From Arbacia lixula (Eukaryota; Echinodermata; Echinoidea; Arbacioida; Arbaciidae), in NCBI GenBank assembly GCA_963669155.1, contig OZ022589.1, positions 2,966,269 to 3,030,268 of the forward strand: 64,000 nt of DNA, read 5' to 3'. The position numbers and the translations under genes were made by a program. The notes below the pieces were generated by a model, which saw only the letters and a program-made list of their open reading frames with translations, did no database searches and was not told the origin of the DNA. Below are positions 22,301 through 31,299 of the stretch, in pieces. The first letter of the stretch is position 1. Every line of letters begins with the position of its first letter.

Positions 22301-24136
22301 GAGAAATTGGTGATTAATTCACAAATCCTCAAAATGTTCCCCATCATGTTTGAGCCAAACATATTGCAGATTTGTGATTTAATCACTTATTAATCCAAAT
22401 GTGCATCACTTGATAGCAAGTAGCTTTCAGCAAATTTCTAAAATGGACAATACATGAATTTAAGATCATTGGCAAGAAGATCGCTTACAATCACCTTTTG
22501 AAGGATTTTTTTTTGTCTTCCCAGTACAGTATATTCCCTTAAGGGGTGTTTACAAGGAACACTTTGATAAATTGTGAAAGATGAATAAGTATAGAAACAT
22601 TTAGTCCCCACAACCATTAGTCTTTAGGCTAGGTCCATCAATATATATCCATTGATTGATCCATAATTGCTAACATAGGGTAAATCAAAACGTTGACTAT
22701 AAGTAAGTTTTTATTGCGTTTTGTAACCCGCTCATTACCTTTAGAACACAACTGTGTACCTGGTGGATGGCCTTTCTATGGTTTGTCCTGAGAGGGTTAA
22801 CCTATGGTTTGATCTGTTTTTTTGGTGTGAAGGTCTTCTCCAGCACAGCATAGAGAAAATCGAGTGTCTCACCAGTCGCCATCAAGAACTAATGAGCACA
22901 GGTCGAGGATGCTCTCTGGAGACAGAAATGGGGTACACCAAGCTGCCTTGCATAGACTCCCCTCTCATGAGGACCTTATCAATCACATTGCTGCAGCAAA
23001 CACTGTGGACATCCCCTCACAGCATAATAGAAGCAGCCGCACACCAGACCGAGTGCATAATTTACATTTTGATAATGAGCTGACCAATGAGAGATCACCA
23101 GGAGGAAGTGGGCGGAGCATGGTTGGACACAGACCGCCCATACCGCCCACAGCGACGGAGCGAGGGAGAACTCACATATCATCCATCCCTTTGCCCAGGG
23201 AGGAGGCCATGACCCCCATTGGACCCAACCATCATGGGAGCAGCAGTGCACCGAGCCACACAGGCAGGAGGGTTCCATCGGAGGAAGGGGCGGGGCCATC
23301 TCCAGGGAGTGTGAGGGATAGGGGGAGGTTGAAAGGGAAGGCTAGTGATGGTGGTGGGGGAGGAAGGAGACGGGTTAGGAGCTCAAGTACAGGAAGGAAC
23401 CGTTCCTCCTCCAGGGATAGACTCCTACCCCAGCCTCAGGATCGATTAGATGTGAGTATAAAAAACTAATTTTACATGCAATGTGCATAGATTTCATAGT
23501 AGTCAAATGAATAGGCCTACATAGTGCTACATAACACAAAATTGCATCTTCACTACAGTTTTAATTATAATTATGTTTGACAGCCAATAACAGAATTGTA
23601 CATATTTAGAAAGTATGGATAATACTGGTGCAATATTTCATAAAAAACATTATAGTCACGAGCCAACTTATTTGGTCCCGAAGCAGCAGTGCAAAACCCT
23701 GAGGTTTAAACATTTTGTGGTGTTTACGACAACAAAGCCAACATCGATATATTATTCAGGTTAGTCTACCAAACATTTAGTATAACATACTAGTAAAATG
23801 TATAATAGGCAAAATGCATGGGGTTACAGACAAAGATCAAGCAATACATTTTCGCAACAAAATATTTTGTATTAATTTCAGGCTCTTGAAAACCTCTTCC
23901 TGGGCTCCATGAGTGGCCAGCTCCTGGCATCTACCTCAGGAAACCCATCCAAGCCTTCCCAGCATTCTCTCAGCAGCCACCACCCGAGACCAAAGTGCAA
24001 GCTGGCGGTGGGCGTAACTTGCAAGCGTGGTAGTCATGGCGGAGAGGAAGGTGGGGCAGTGGGGATGGTAGGGGACCTGGCTTTAGCGGGCAATGCCTTG
24101 AATAGTCTTCACCTCTCTGGACTAGATACTGATTAA
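10189..24136 (+). CDS. ZSWIM2: ZSWIM2 ortholog, E3 ubiquitin ligase (11 exons, 801 aa)
   Basis: This is an E3 ubiquitin-protein ligase of the ZSWIM2/MEX family. In mammals it is testis-enriched, self-ubiquitinates through its RING, and promotes death-receptor apoptosis. Exons are 10189-10341, 13085-13161, 14291-14331, 15790-16033, 18958-19200, 19577-19661, 20630-20757, 21276-21444, 21721-22112, 22833-23451 and 23882-24136. All junctions are GT/AG, phases match, and the sum is 2406 nt. Domains: conserved start (SWHQDQ..REMGPTGFLL); SWIM C60-x-C62..C72-x-H74; RING C154, C157, C171, C175, H180, C183, C201, C204; ZZ C239..C266 with H272/H275; RING-H2 C359, C362, C377, H379, H382, C385, C397, D400. 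Residues from about 405 are a basic Gly/Ser/Arg/Pro-rich tail, longer than in the human protein of about 630 aa. The ATG at 10189 fits the family start. The stop is followed at once by a MITE. The exon structure is read from the sequence; expression is not. Confidence 0.95.
10711..12172. mobile_element. satellite-bearing element with GTCTCGCCCAC ends (Helentron/HINE-like?)
   Basis: The left end forms a hairpin: GTCTCGCC at 10711-10718 pairs with GGCGAGAC at 10732-10739. The right end is GTGGGCGAGAC at 12162-12172, the inverse of the left end GTCTCGCCCAC. Inside are a (GTCCGTC)-type short tandem repeat (10755-10810) and a 157-bp satellite array. Short inverted ends around an internal satellite resemble Helentron-associated elements, but no Rep/helicase or insertion dinucleotide can be shown. 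It lies in ZSWIM2 intron 1. Confidence 0.6.
10818..11940. repeat. 157-bp tandem satellite, about 7 units, with AGGTCA clusters
   Basis: The AGGTCAAAGGTCA core starts at 10948, 11105, 11262, 11419, 11576, 11733 and 11890, exactly 157 bp apart each time. Units differ by a few substitutions; the last is the most diverged. Each unit has four same-strand AGGTCA half-sites spaced 7, 1 and 4 nt. The DR1 and DR4 spacings are known nuclear-receptor arrangements. Confidence 0.95.
12398..12742. mobile_element. TTAA MITE, long inverted arms
   Basis: TTAAAGGGCCCCTGTCATCA on the left mirrors TGATGACATGGGACCTTTAA on the right. The arms stay complementary almost to the centre (CTAATTGTTCAATGGAAATA against TTTCCATTGAACAGTTAGTG). 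A non-coding TTAA-type element in ZSWIM2 intron 1. Confidence 0.75.
13085..13161 (+). CDS. ZSWIM2: ZSWIM2 exon 2 (SWIM finger)
   Basis: The acceptor TTTGCAG precedes VFLGDPHKCTCSVFMKEKDL. It carries C60-x-C62 and C72-x-H74, the SWIM zinc ligands. It ends in TG|GTATGT, so Trp77 is split (phase 2). Confidence 0.92.
14291..14331 (+). CDS. ZSWIM2: ZSWIM2 exon 3 (41 nt)
   Basis: A short exon, TTTGCAG|GGTTCTT to GAGT|GTAAGT, encoding VLLKKFRLDRHNE, which matches the family's post-SWIM helix. It enters at phase 2 and leaves at phase 1. Confidence 0.88.
14340..15780. other. ZSWIM2 intron 3, no further feature
   Basis: AT-rich intron with a C run at 15138-15150. No coding or transposon end is supported. 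Confidence 0.5.
15790..16033 (+). CDS. ZSWIM2: ZSWIM2 exon 4 (start of RING 1)
   Basis: TTTCCCAG|TGACC to TGCAG|GTACGC. Encodes TFQRGLVEREINEVLRGL, an Arg/Ala-rich linker, and the first RING cysteines (EDVCPICQDELLGSREPVTYC). It ends at phase 2 inside Arg172. Confidence 0.93.
16180..16502 (+). pseudogene. LINE endonuclease relic, part 1
   Basis: Broken frames read IGLTETRL, then YQVTGYEFVFSDRVNK, then SDLTIASESLE, then IIGVMYCPPDQHVN in order. This is the layout of the apurinic-type endonuclease of CR1/L2/RTE-type LINEs. Several frameshifts and stops make it dead. It lies in ZSWIM2 intron 4 and continues at 17511. Confidence 0.75.
16507..17506. mobile_element. piggyBac-like TTAA element, 1000 bp, non-autonomous
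   Basis: TTAA flanks at 16503-16506 and 17507-17510. The ends read CTCTTTGTGCGTT and, reverse-complemented, CTCTTTGTACGTT (12 of 13 match). It interrupts the LINE relic. The interior holds a 181-bp direct duplication and no transposase frame. Confidence 0.8.
16843..17204. repeat. 181-bp tandem duplication (two units)
   Basis: CTAAGACCATGACCTTTCTA starts at 16843 and again at 17024. The units differ at only a few positions. It lies inside the TTAA element. Confidence 0.92.
17511..17745 (+). pseudogene. LINE endonuclease relic, part 2
   Basis: After the TTAA element the reading continues as GNLNRRLKKSWFKHKEF and HPIIHCPTRITSTSAKLLDN, the GDFN region and the 'PTR..S.LLD' end of the endonuclease. 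A (CAGTT)n repeat follows at 17765-17782. Confidence 0.7.
18290..18540 (-). pseudogene. RTE-like reverse transcriptase fragment
   Basis: Minus-strand frames shifted against each other read MVKIINAARSESK, KRDKLDPSDYR and GKVFYGMVLNRIHETIDNHL, followed by MEVQCG. This matches the RT fingers (SNYRxIxL..GKVxxxxxLNRI..L.E.QCGF). At least one frameshift is present. It lies in ZSWIM2 intron 4. Confidence 0.75.
18958..19200 (+). CDS. ZSWIM2: ZSWIM2 exon 5 (end of RING 1, start of ZZ)
   Basis: CTGAAG|GTTTGGC to TACAA|GTAAGT. Encodes FGCAKSIHIKCMKVWADHQK, then CALCRED, closing the RING, a helix, and LSCMACSQSPITGKCYK, which opens the ZZ finger. Phase 2 to phase 2. Confidence 0.95.
19577..19661 (+). 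CDS. ZSWIM2: ZSWIM2 exon 6 (ZZ finger)
   Basis: TTTCAG|ATGTTC to CAA|GTAAGG. Encodes CSSCVDYYLCQNCFAGNSHV and QHSFQFRQ, the second half of the ZZ domain. It ends at phase 0. Confidence 0.93.
19697..20136. mobile_element. MITE with central hairpin, copy 1
   Basis: Collinear with 25287-25732 over its whole length. The right end is CTGTAGACAGGCCC. In the centre, TTTGCCAT..GGTAACGGGACAGACGAG is mirrored by CTCGTCTGCCCCGTTA..TGGCAAA. Non-coding. It lies in ZSWIM2 intron 6. Confidence 0.75.
20630..20757 (+). CDS. ZSWIM2: ZSWIM2 exon 7
   Basis: CTCATAG|AAATCC to GACAA|GTGAGT. Encodes the linker KSNQRWRPAQRG and DITDEDYDMLLQLD between the ZZ and second RING. It ends at phase 2. Confidence 0.9.
20930..21150. 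other. ZSWIM2 intron 7, AT-rich repeat-like tract
   Basis: Two related stretches (TTCAATG..., ACAAAATAACAATAACTTAA and ACAACAACAAAATCAGTACT) look like a short internal duplication. No gene is supported. Confidence 0.35.
21276..21444 (+). CDS. ZSWIM2: ZSWIM2 exon 8 (start of RING-H2)
   Basis: CTTGCAG|TGCTGC to CACAAG|GTTAGG. Encodes a Ser/Pro linker and CRVCLRSYTAGQLVKRLPCK, with C359, C362, C377 and H379 of the second RING. Confidence 0.93.
21721..22112 (+). CDS. ZSWIM2: ZSWIM2 exon 9 (end of RING-H2, tail)
   Basis: TGTATAG|TTCCAT to CCCAG|GTGAGC. FHAECIDQWLLHEHPTCPVD closes the RING-H2. The rest is Gly/Arg/Lys-rich and low complexity, and it produces long overlapping spurious frames on both strands. 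It ends at phase 2. Confidence 0.92.
22155..22542. mobile_element. TTAA MITE family P, copy 1 (intact)
   Basis: TTAAAGGGAATATACTGTAC on the left mirrors GTACAGTATATTCCCTTAA on the right. The arms are complementary almost throughout, around a centre of about 20 bp. A non-coding foldback element in ZSWIM2 intron 9. Other copies: 26499, 41675 (split) and 44166. Confidence 0.85.
22833..23451 (+). CDS. ZSWIM2: ZSWIM2 exon 10 (low-complexity tail)
   Basis: GTGAAG|GTCTTC to TTAGAT|GTGAGT; 619 nt in one frame, joined in phase to exons 9 and 11. It encodes a polar tail rich in Ser, Arg, Pro, Gly and His with RS-type pieces (RSSSTGRNRSSSRDR). No known domain. The tail is poorly conserved in this family, so the support is phase agreement and the open frame. 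Confidence 0.85.
23882..24136 (+). CDS. ZSWIM2: ZSWIM2 exon 11 (C-terminus)
   Basis: ATTTCAG|GCTCTT to the TAA at 24134-24136. Encodes ALENLFLGSMSGQLLASTSG and a Gly/Ser-rich end finishing LHLSGLDTD. Confidence 0.85.
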   Translation, partial: ALENLFLGSMSGQLLASTSGNPSKPSQHSLSSHHPRPKCKLAVGVTCKRGSHGGEEGGAVGMVGDLALAGNALNSLHLSGLDTD

Positions 24137-24138
24137 AT

Positions 24139-25225
24139 ATTATAGGGAAGGTCTACCCTGAAATTAAATTGGTTTTGATGAAAGTAGAAACATGAAAGAA
24201 ACAAATTAGTGAAGGTTTGACAAAAATCTACCAAAGGATAACAGAGTTATGAATTTTCAAATTCCTAATTTTGTGATGTCACTTGTGAACTACTCTGCTA
24301 TGAGTTTTATACTAATCTTTTTGATGATATCAATTTTTCCTCAAAGGGGTATACATCATTCTACCTCTGCATTTGATAATACATAAGACATGTTTATACA
24401 CACATACGTCCATGAAAAAATATAATCCTTCATCAAAATCAATAATTTAATTATAGAATCATACAGCACACAACATATGGGAGAGCAGTTATGATGTGAC
24501 GTCACAAAATCATAACTTTCTTATCCATTGACGGATTTTCATCAAAAATTCACTAATGTGTTGCTTTCACTTTTCTGCTACACCGTGTGTCTAAAAAAAA
24601 ATGTACACTTTTGAAATGGCTGCCGAATAAAAAATATTTGATTTTGGGGAGAATGATTTACATGTATGGATAGCCTAGGGTGTCAACTTTCATCTGACAC
24701 CAAAACATCCAAAAATAATTCTTGCTTGAATGAGCACTTCTCACTTTTGTAAAGGGTATGAAAATTAGGCTGCGCAAGAATTAGCCATGCAATATTCAAT
24801 TGAATATTCAATTCAATATTAATTATTCAAATACATTTTGTTGAAAAAGAAAAGGAATGTCTCAGCTACTAGCTGCCTATTCTTCAGGTTATCTATTGAC
24901 CTAAAGAATAAATTGCCGGCATCTTTGACATTCTTTTTTTTCGACAACCCATAATTGAATATTCAATATTCAACCTCTCGCAAAATTGGAAGGTTAATTC
25001 CTGCGCAGCCTAATTTTCATACCATTTACAAAAGTGAGTAGTGCTCATCCAAGTATGAATTATTTTCATGTCATATGAAAGTTGAGTCCATAAGTTATCC
25101 ATACATATAATCCCCCCCCCCCCCCGAATCAAATATTTGTTATTTGGCCACCATTTCAAAAGTGTATATTTTCTTTGAGACACACAGTAGATGAGGCAAA
25201 TTATCAGGGTGGACTTTCCTTTTAA
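24139..25225. mobile_element. CRE-bearing TTAA MITE, copy B, split by a palindromic element
   Basis: AGGGAAGGTCTACCCTGAAA on the left and CAGGGTGGACTTTCCTTTTAA on the right. TGACGTCA lies near 24498. It begins within about 10 bp of the ZSWIM2 stop codon. A second element (24581-25187) sits in its right arm. Confidence 0.7.
24581..25187. mobile_element. mariner-like palindromic MITE, 607 bp
   Basis: The left end CACCGTGTGTCT and right end GACACACAG lie between TA dinucleotides (24579-24580, 25188-25189). The two halves are reverse complements for about 240 bp each, down to AAAGGAATGTC/GACATTCTTT around a short loop. No transposase. TA target plus long TIRs fit the Tc1/mariner type. Confidence 0.7.
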
Positions 25226-25286
25226 CCCTCTCTGTGTTGATCAAGCTGCTGCTCTATGGGATTGTGTTTATTGATGGCCCATAATT

Positions 25287-25732
25287 GGGTCTGTCTACAG
25301 GAAAGGGATATTTTTGGCATAAGTGAATCATTTGACATTATGACCACCTTGCACCGCCAAAATATGACAGAGTGTTGAATTAATTTCCTCCAAAATAACT
25401 TCAGCTAAAATCGTGTTCTGAATGTTGATTTATTGTATATTTCTAAACTAAGCCCATACAAATTTGCCATAGCACAGTGGTAATGGGACAGACGAGTGTG
25501 TTACAAACTTGTCTGTCCCGTTACCAACGTGCTATGGCAAATTTGTACAGGGCAAATTTTCTGAAGCGTACAAATTAAACCTTGTAAAGTGCAAATCAAT
25601 ACATTTCTTTGATATTTTATTATTATTGGCTGGTTTATTTAAGAGACAAAAAACAAATAATTGGAATTTAAGAGATTTCTACAAATGTTACAGTAAATGT
25701 AACAGAAATGTAGCCATTACTGTAGACAGGCC
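25287..25732. mobile_element. MITE with central hairpin, copy 2
   Basis: GGGTCTGTCTACAG at the left end mirrors CTGTAGACAGGCC at the right end. Collinear with 19697-20136 and with the same central hairpin (GCACAGTGGTAATGGGACAG / CTGTCCCGTTACCAACGTGC). Confidence 0.8.
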
Positions 25733-26498
25733 TAGTTAGTGCCATTAATCTCACAAGCAATCAATGCACAGCTTACAGGAACCATGTGATCAATGTATCG
25801 AGTCTATGGGAATGAGATAATCTAGTAGTCAACTGGGTAAGACACACTCTGTTCACTGGTAAAACTGTGGGAAAGTATGTGTGTACAACATTGGTTATTT
25901 TTCCCCCCACAAGTGGCTATATGAATGCATCATATGTTTTGGAGTCTTTTTGGTGATGTTTCTCCGTCCATTCAAAGTAGAGAAGGTTTAAGCCTGTAAG
26001 GCTTTGTCTCTAATTTTATCATTAGTTGAAGCGCTATTTAAAGTTCAAACAATATATCTCCAGTGACAATATGTTGTCCATCGATCCATTCGTACTAGAA
26101 ATCTTCCATTTGAGTTGAGCAAAATATTTGCCACCTGGTAATGTATGGGTTAAATCATAGGCGTGAACATTCTATTTTACACTGTGCAATGTAATCTGGA
26201 AATATTTTTCATGAAGTAAAATCCGTCCTGAAGTTTCCATCATCTATGTATATTACAGAATCTATGTGTGATTGTTGTGCTTCCATTATCAGTATGTGCA
26301 TTTTGTTTTAACTCTTTGAGTTCTAGACAGAAAGGTGCTGTATGTGTGTGTATTAAATACACCAATGATACATGACAAATTATATTGACTGTAAGTGTAT
26401 ATACACAGTGATGATTTACATGATTAACTTTACTTTTGGCATGGTTTGGTCTCATTTGTGAAAACTATCTTTCATGGTCCAAACTGAACTATGTTGAC
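25733..26498. other. downstream of ZSWIM2, no supported gene
   Basis: AT-rich with no exon signal. It may include 3'UTR, but the polyA site is not resolved; AATAAA occurs at 27661-27666. Confidence 0.35.
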
Positions 26499-26853
26499 TT
26501 AAAGGGAATATACTGTACTGGGAAGACAAAAAGTCTTCAAAAGGTGATTGTGAGCAATCTTCTTGCCAATGATCTTAAATTCATGTATTGTCCATTCTAG
26601 AAACTTGCTGAAAGTTATTTGCCCTCAAATGCTCTATATTCGGAATAATTAGTGATTAATTCACAAATCCTCAAAATGTTCGGCCTGAACAATTTGAGGA
26701 TTTGTGATTTATTTACTAATTACTCCTAATTTGGATAATTTAAGGGCAAATAACTTTCAGCAAGCCTCTAAAATGGACAATACATGAATTCAAGACCATT
26801 GGTAAGAAGATTGCTCACGGTTACCTGGTTGCAGGCTTTTTGTCTTACAGACA
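26499..26853. mobile_element. TTAA MITE family P, copy 2
   Basis: TTAAAGGGAATATACTGTAC is intact at the left. The central part matches copy 1 (CACAAATCCTCAAAATGTTC). The right terminus has lost the CAGTACAGTATATTCC end. Confidence 0.75.
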
Positions 26854-27960
26854 CCCCTACATTGGCCTTGGCTGCCAGCCGACACTGCAATTTTAATCTC
26901 TGCTGCTGTAACCAGCAGGGTTTTACAACCCTTTAAATAGTGTAATATCAAATATCGTGAGTTCATTATTCCCAAGGCAGTAACTTTAAAGAGCATTTAG
27001 GCCTACCTAACATAACATTTTGACCTTGACATGTACAGTTCTTCATGAATGGTAGATTTATTGACCTTCACTTATCCTTCATTCTTGTCCACTTTGATAC
27101 ATACATGAATTATATGATTTCGTTTCTCATTAACATTAAACAAACAATTTTTTTTTTCGTCAGTGAAATGGTATTTCCATATTGTTATTGTTTGCTCTTA
27201 CATTTTCTTGTTCCTTTCTTGACATTTTTATTGCATGCAATGTGAATACTGACCTATATGTGATAACAATGATAAAATGATTTATCACTGTAAAAGAAGT
27301 GTAAATGTCGTTTATTTGACAACTTCTTATTATTAATTGTAACTTATACAATGCGAAATACAAAAGATGGAATCCTAGAAGTGCTTGGGAGACTTCTATA
27401 CATTAACATCCATACTCATTGAGTACCTCTTATGGCGATAATTTCCCTCTTCAATAAAAATGATAGCTCCATATTTGTTTTTGTGTGGGCATGTGAGGAG
27501 GTACGGAAAGACATTTTGGTTATGTTTTCAATCAATGAACACCCCTCTTCTAAATTGTGAGTTCTATTTTATGGTCAAATCAAAGCTATGATTGCATTGG
27601 ATATTGTATGCTCTCTTTAAATACAGTGTCTCTAATTTGTTACTTTGTTTGGTACTGGTGAATAAAGCATTTTGTTTAGTTTTACTTCAAATGTCATTTT
27701 GAATATAAAGTGCAAAATAATATATTTGTAAATATTGATTGAACGCAGAAGATATTATTAAATGATTGTTCCATCCTTCTCTCCAATGATGTGAATCTGT
27801 CTAATACAAAGTTTGAATGCTTACAATTTTATGTATCATGCAGCATTACTTGTTACATGATTTTAAAAAAATCTAAGAATCTTAGGAGTGCTTATCCTAA
27901 GAAGAAAGTAAATCTTAAAATTAAAAAAGTTAAAACTCTTATATAATGTCACCAGACCCA
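26854..27960. other. AT-rich stretch, no supported gene
   Basis: No recognisable coding or transposon end. AATAAA at 27661 is a possible polyA signal only. Confidence 0.35.
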
Positions 27961-27968
27961 CTTTTAAC

Positions 27969-28007
27969 CCCCCCCCCCCCCCCAAAAAAAAAAAAAAAAA
28001 AAAAAAA
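27969..28007. repeat. poly-C followed by poly-A
   Basis: A C run passes directly into an A run of more than 20. Confidence 0.95.
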
Positions 28008-28499
28008 TCTAACAAAACAATTATGTTGTTTGGGTATTTACAGGGAATAGCTTTAAAAACGCGTGCTTCATATAACTGCTACTATCAACACAACTCCTTG
28101 CTTTCTTTCACTCTTAGTAAGCTTTACGTAATTTTTATCCTACCTTGACATTCGCAGAACGCTAGAACTGGCGAGGTAGCTTTTAATTACATGTATCAGT
28201 TTGTTTTAAAAATTGAATGAAACTTCTGATCATGTAAGAAAGACACCACGTCTTGGCAGAAGCGGCGAAACGTGTTCAATTTAATTAATTTTATCCACGT
28301 TTCAAGGACCATAGTACAAACATCGAAATGAGAACAGTAATTTATTTCATTACACTCTCCTTCATTACATTATAACAATGCGCAGTGTTTTTCGAGAGCG
28401 GAAGTATAGTTATCAGAAGAAAAAAAATGTTATATATATTTATATATACTTGGAGAATTCTTTCCTTGTATATAGAGTGCTCGATGTCCTTCGCAGGTA

Positions 28500-28890
28500 G
28501 AGCTTTGAATAAAAATACAAGTTCACACGGTTGACTGTAGGTTCATCAGGTATATTGCAACTCAGAGTTCCACGCAACCTACGTGAGGTGCGATCATCAG
28601 GCAACTGATAAAACTTTTCAACAATACCATTGAGCAATACTTAGGTTCTAAACAACAAGTGGGACTCGCGCTCAAAAGTGAAATCTTAAAGATTACGTGT
28701 CGTGTGGACGCTCGTCGTAGTTTCAGGGGTACGCTCTAACCATCGATGATTGCTATCATCCATGATAAGGCTATGTACGAACATACATATTGTTGAAAAG
28801 CTTTATCAGTTGCCTGATAATCGCACCTCACGTAGGTTGCGTGAAACTATGATTAGCAATAAACCTGATGAACCTACAATGATTTGTTCA
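28500..28890. repeat. foldback repeat
   Basis: CGCAACCTACGTGAGGTGCG (near 28576) is inverted at about 28826, and the match extends through CAACTGATAAA.CTTTTCAACAAT / ATTGTTGAAAAGCTTTATCAGTTGCC. Arms are about 80-90 bp with a loop of about 165 nt. Outer arms also match (GGTTCATCAGGT / ACCTGATGAACC). Unclassified foldback element. Confidence 0.75.
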
Positions 28891-28984
28891 TTGTCTATAT
28901 ATCTTGACTGGAAGCTGCAATGCAGTTGGGATGCTTAAAACGTCAGAACTAGACCTTGCACTGCTGTGCATAATCTTTGTCCCT

Positions 28985-29465
28985 TTATTCCTTTCTTCAT
29001 TCTTTCTCTCCTTTTCCACGTGTTTTACCCCCCCCCCCTCCCCCCCCCCCCGCCCACCTCATGTTTCATGTTTGTCGACTATTTACTGCTATATTTGTTT
29101 TTCCACTTGCCTCTCTTGCCCTCCCTCTGATCTATCTTTCTGTCCTTTTCACTTCAATTATCTTTTTTTTTCGTGTGTCGACCTCATCCCAGATTTCTCT
29201 TTATATGCTCATTCCCCCTCTTTCTCTCTTTCGGTTAGTCGCTTTTTGTACCACTTTTCTCTTAATTCTGTATTTTCTACCTCAGTGACTCGACCCTCCG
29301 ACTGCCTTTTTTTTCATATGCATGTCGCTTTCTCTCTCCCTCTCTCTCCCTTCATATCTCAACCATTATCTCTCTTTCCATAATTCCCCCCACTGCTTCC
29401 TTCTATCAATATCCTTGCTATCTGTCAAAATCCCCCAACAATTCACCCTCTCTATATCAGTGTAG
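28985..29465. repeat. pyrimidine-rich low-complexity region
   Basis: Strong C/T strand bias with C runs at 29029-29052. A 159-codon frame across it is low-complexity translation, not a gene. Confidence 0.8.
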
Positions 29466-29925
29466 ATCTGTCTCTGAGCCCCCACCCACCCCACCGGCTC
29501 TGCTCCCTTGCAGGTTGTTGAGCTAAACTACAATATTCAATGAACAGGTCTAGCTGCACTAGACTAATCATTCTCAATTCCTTCTCCAGCTCGCCCAAAC
29601 AAACAAGCACAAGGAAGACGGACTGAGAAAAGAGGAAAATTATAGAGTAATTTGTCTTCGTACATGTACTAGGCTATTTGTCAATTGTGATATATGTAAC
29701 AGCCAGCTCCCGCAGTTCACCACATGAAAGGGGGGGGGGGGGGATTGGTGGGATCTTTTTTTTTCGTTTGGTCCTGTCAGGCATTTATACCCCCTTTTCT
29801 TTTTCTTTTCTTTTTGATCCCAAGGGGGGTTAAAATCCCCCTACACCCCCCTTGAAGATCCGCCTCTGAGGGACACCCGATGGTTTCTTCCAGTGATGCG
29901 ATCCTCTCATTCTGCGCTGACCGTG

Positions 29926-29938
29926 GTTGCCTAGCAAC
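29926..29938. promoter_or_regulatory. X-box-like palindrome GTTGCCTAGCAAC
   Basis: Fits the RFX-type X-box pattern (GTTGCC, 1-nt spacer, AGCAAC). RFX sites mark cilia and sperm genes in animals. No gene start is recognised next to it, so function is speculative. Confidence 0.3.
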
Positions 29939-30839
29939 TAAGTCAACACAACAAAAAATGTTCGTTGACAAGACGAATATTACATTAAGCACAAATCGAT
30001 CATCAGATACAAAATCAGGGACTCCACAAAGCACTCAATATTTGGCTCTGTATATTTTCCTTCGAAAAATGTTCATATCTTTTTTTCTGCGGACTTTCGA
30101 AGATGATTTTTTTCTTGCGCTTGTGTCATCCTTGAGTAAGGTATAACCATAGAGCTATATTTAGACACTATAGCTCTACGAGTATAACGTTAATAATGAA
30201 GCTCGCATAGATCTCTTCCGGTTAAGTATACCGCTGGAGAGAGATTTAGAAAAAAAATACGACGTTAAGGGAAAGGGTGGCCAACTCAAAATTGACTCCT
30301 GTGTAATTACCAATTCCGTTACTTAAAGTAAACCCAAAGCTTGTGCGAGGTTTGTTCGACTAGTAACAATTAATATGTTCAGAGTGCATACCATCCATTC
30401 AGATTAAAAATAGGTACACGTATATGTAAATGCAATTACGCATTATTTGAGTCGTTTTCATAATGTAATTCGACTCAAAGCCACGTACATAATTTGTCTC
30501 CCTTGTGTTGTTTCAGACCGATATTAATCTAGCAATTGCAAATTGTTTAACTTATTCAACTCGCCAAACTCAATATGAATCACAGTATGCAGAAAAGACC
30601 AAAGTGAATGACGATAATAGCTTTCTTGATTTGCTCCCTGGTGTCCGTTAGAAGTTTGATAAACTGTCCTGTCCGAATTCAACCATTATCTACACTTATT
30701 AAGAAGTGTCTTTTTTTTAATGTGTCAATTTTTAAGAGGTCTTCCAAAACTATACGTATATGTAATACAGTATTGACGTGCAAGTATTGACCATGCAAGT
30801 ATATCAAGGAATTTTCTTAGGAGGAGGAGATACCGTGAC

Positions 30840-31290
30840 CCCAATTATGATTTATTTTTCGAAAAGCCTTCGACACAATATGATTTAATTTCACTGAAGA
30901 ATATCTGGTTAATTTCAATTTTGGCGAAGATTCTCGTAGCTAGATAGGACTGATGTATAACCGCGTGCAAAGTTAATATTGGTTAATGGATGGGGGGATA
31001 AATCACTTTGGGAAGAGGCTTCCGACAGGGTTACCTTCTATTAGCAATGTTGTTTATGTCAACAGTGGAAATCATGGCCGAGAAAATAAGGAGAAATGAT
31101 TGCATTGTAGGGACCAGCTTGGGGACAAGAGAATAATAGAAAAGAATTAAAAGTACTACAATACGCATACGATACTTTTGTGTTTTTAGAACAGAATTAT
31201 CCATTAATTATACGCTTGCATTGACAAGTTACCTGGAAGTCTTTGACAGACTTTTCCTTAGTTTAAAGTTTTTTGACGGTATATGTGATT
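30840..31290 (+). pseudogene. L1/Tx1-type LINE reverse transcriptase relic
   Basis: Broken + strand frames contain FFEKAFDTI (motif A), then RGFRQGYLL and VEIMAEKIRRNDCIVGTSLG (motif B region), LQYAYDTFVF (motif C, YADD decayed to YAYD), and LEVFDRLFLSLK. This order and spacing match L1-like RTs. Many stops and shifts show an old, dead copy. Confidence 0.7.
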
Positions 31291-31299
31291 AGTTTACGC

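Noticed and set aside
28904..29383. 159-codon Ser/Pro/Phe-rich frame
   Set aside because: A translation of a pyrimidine-rich low-complexity tract, with no domain.
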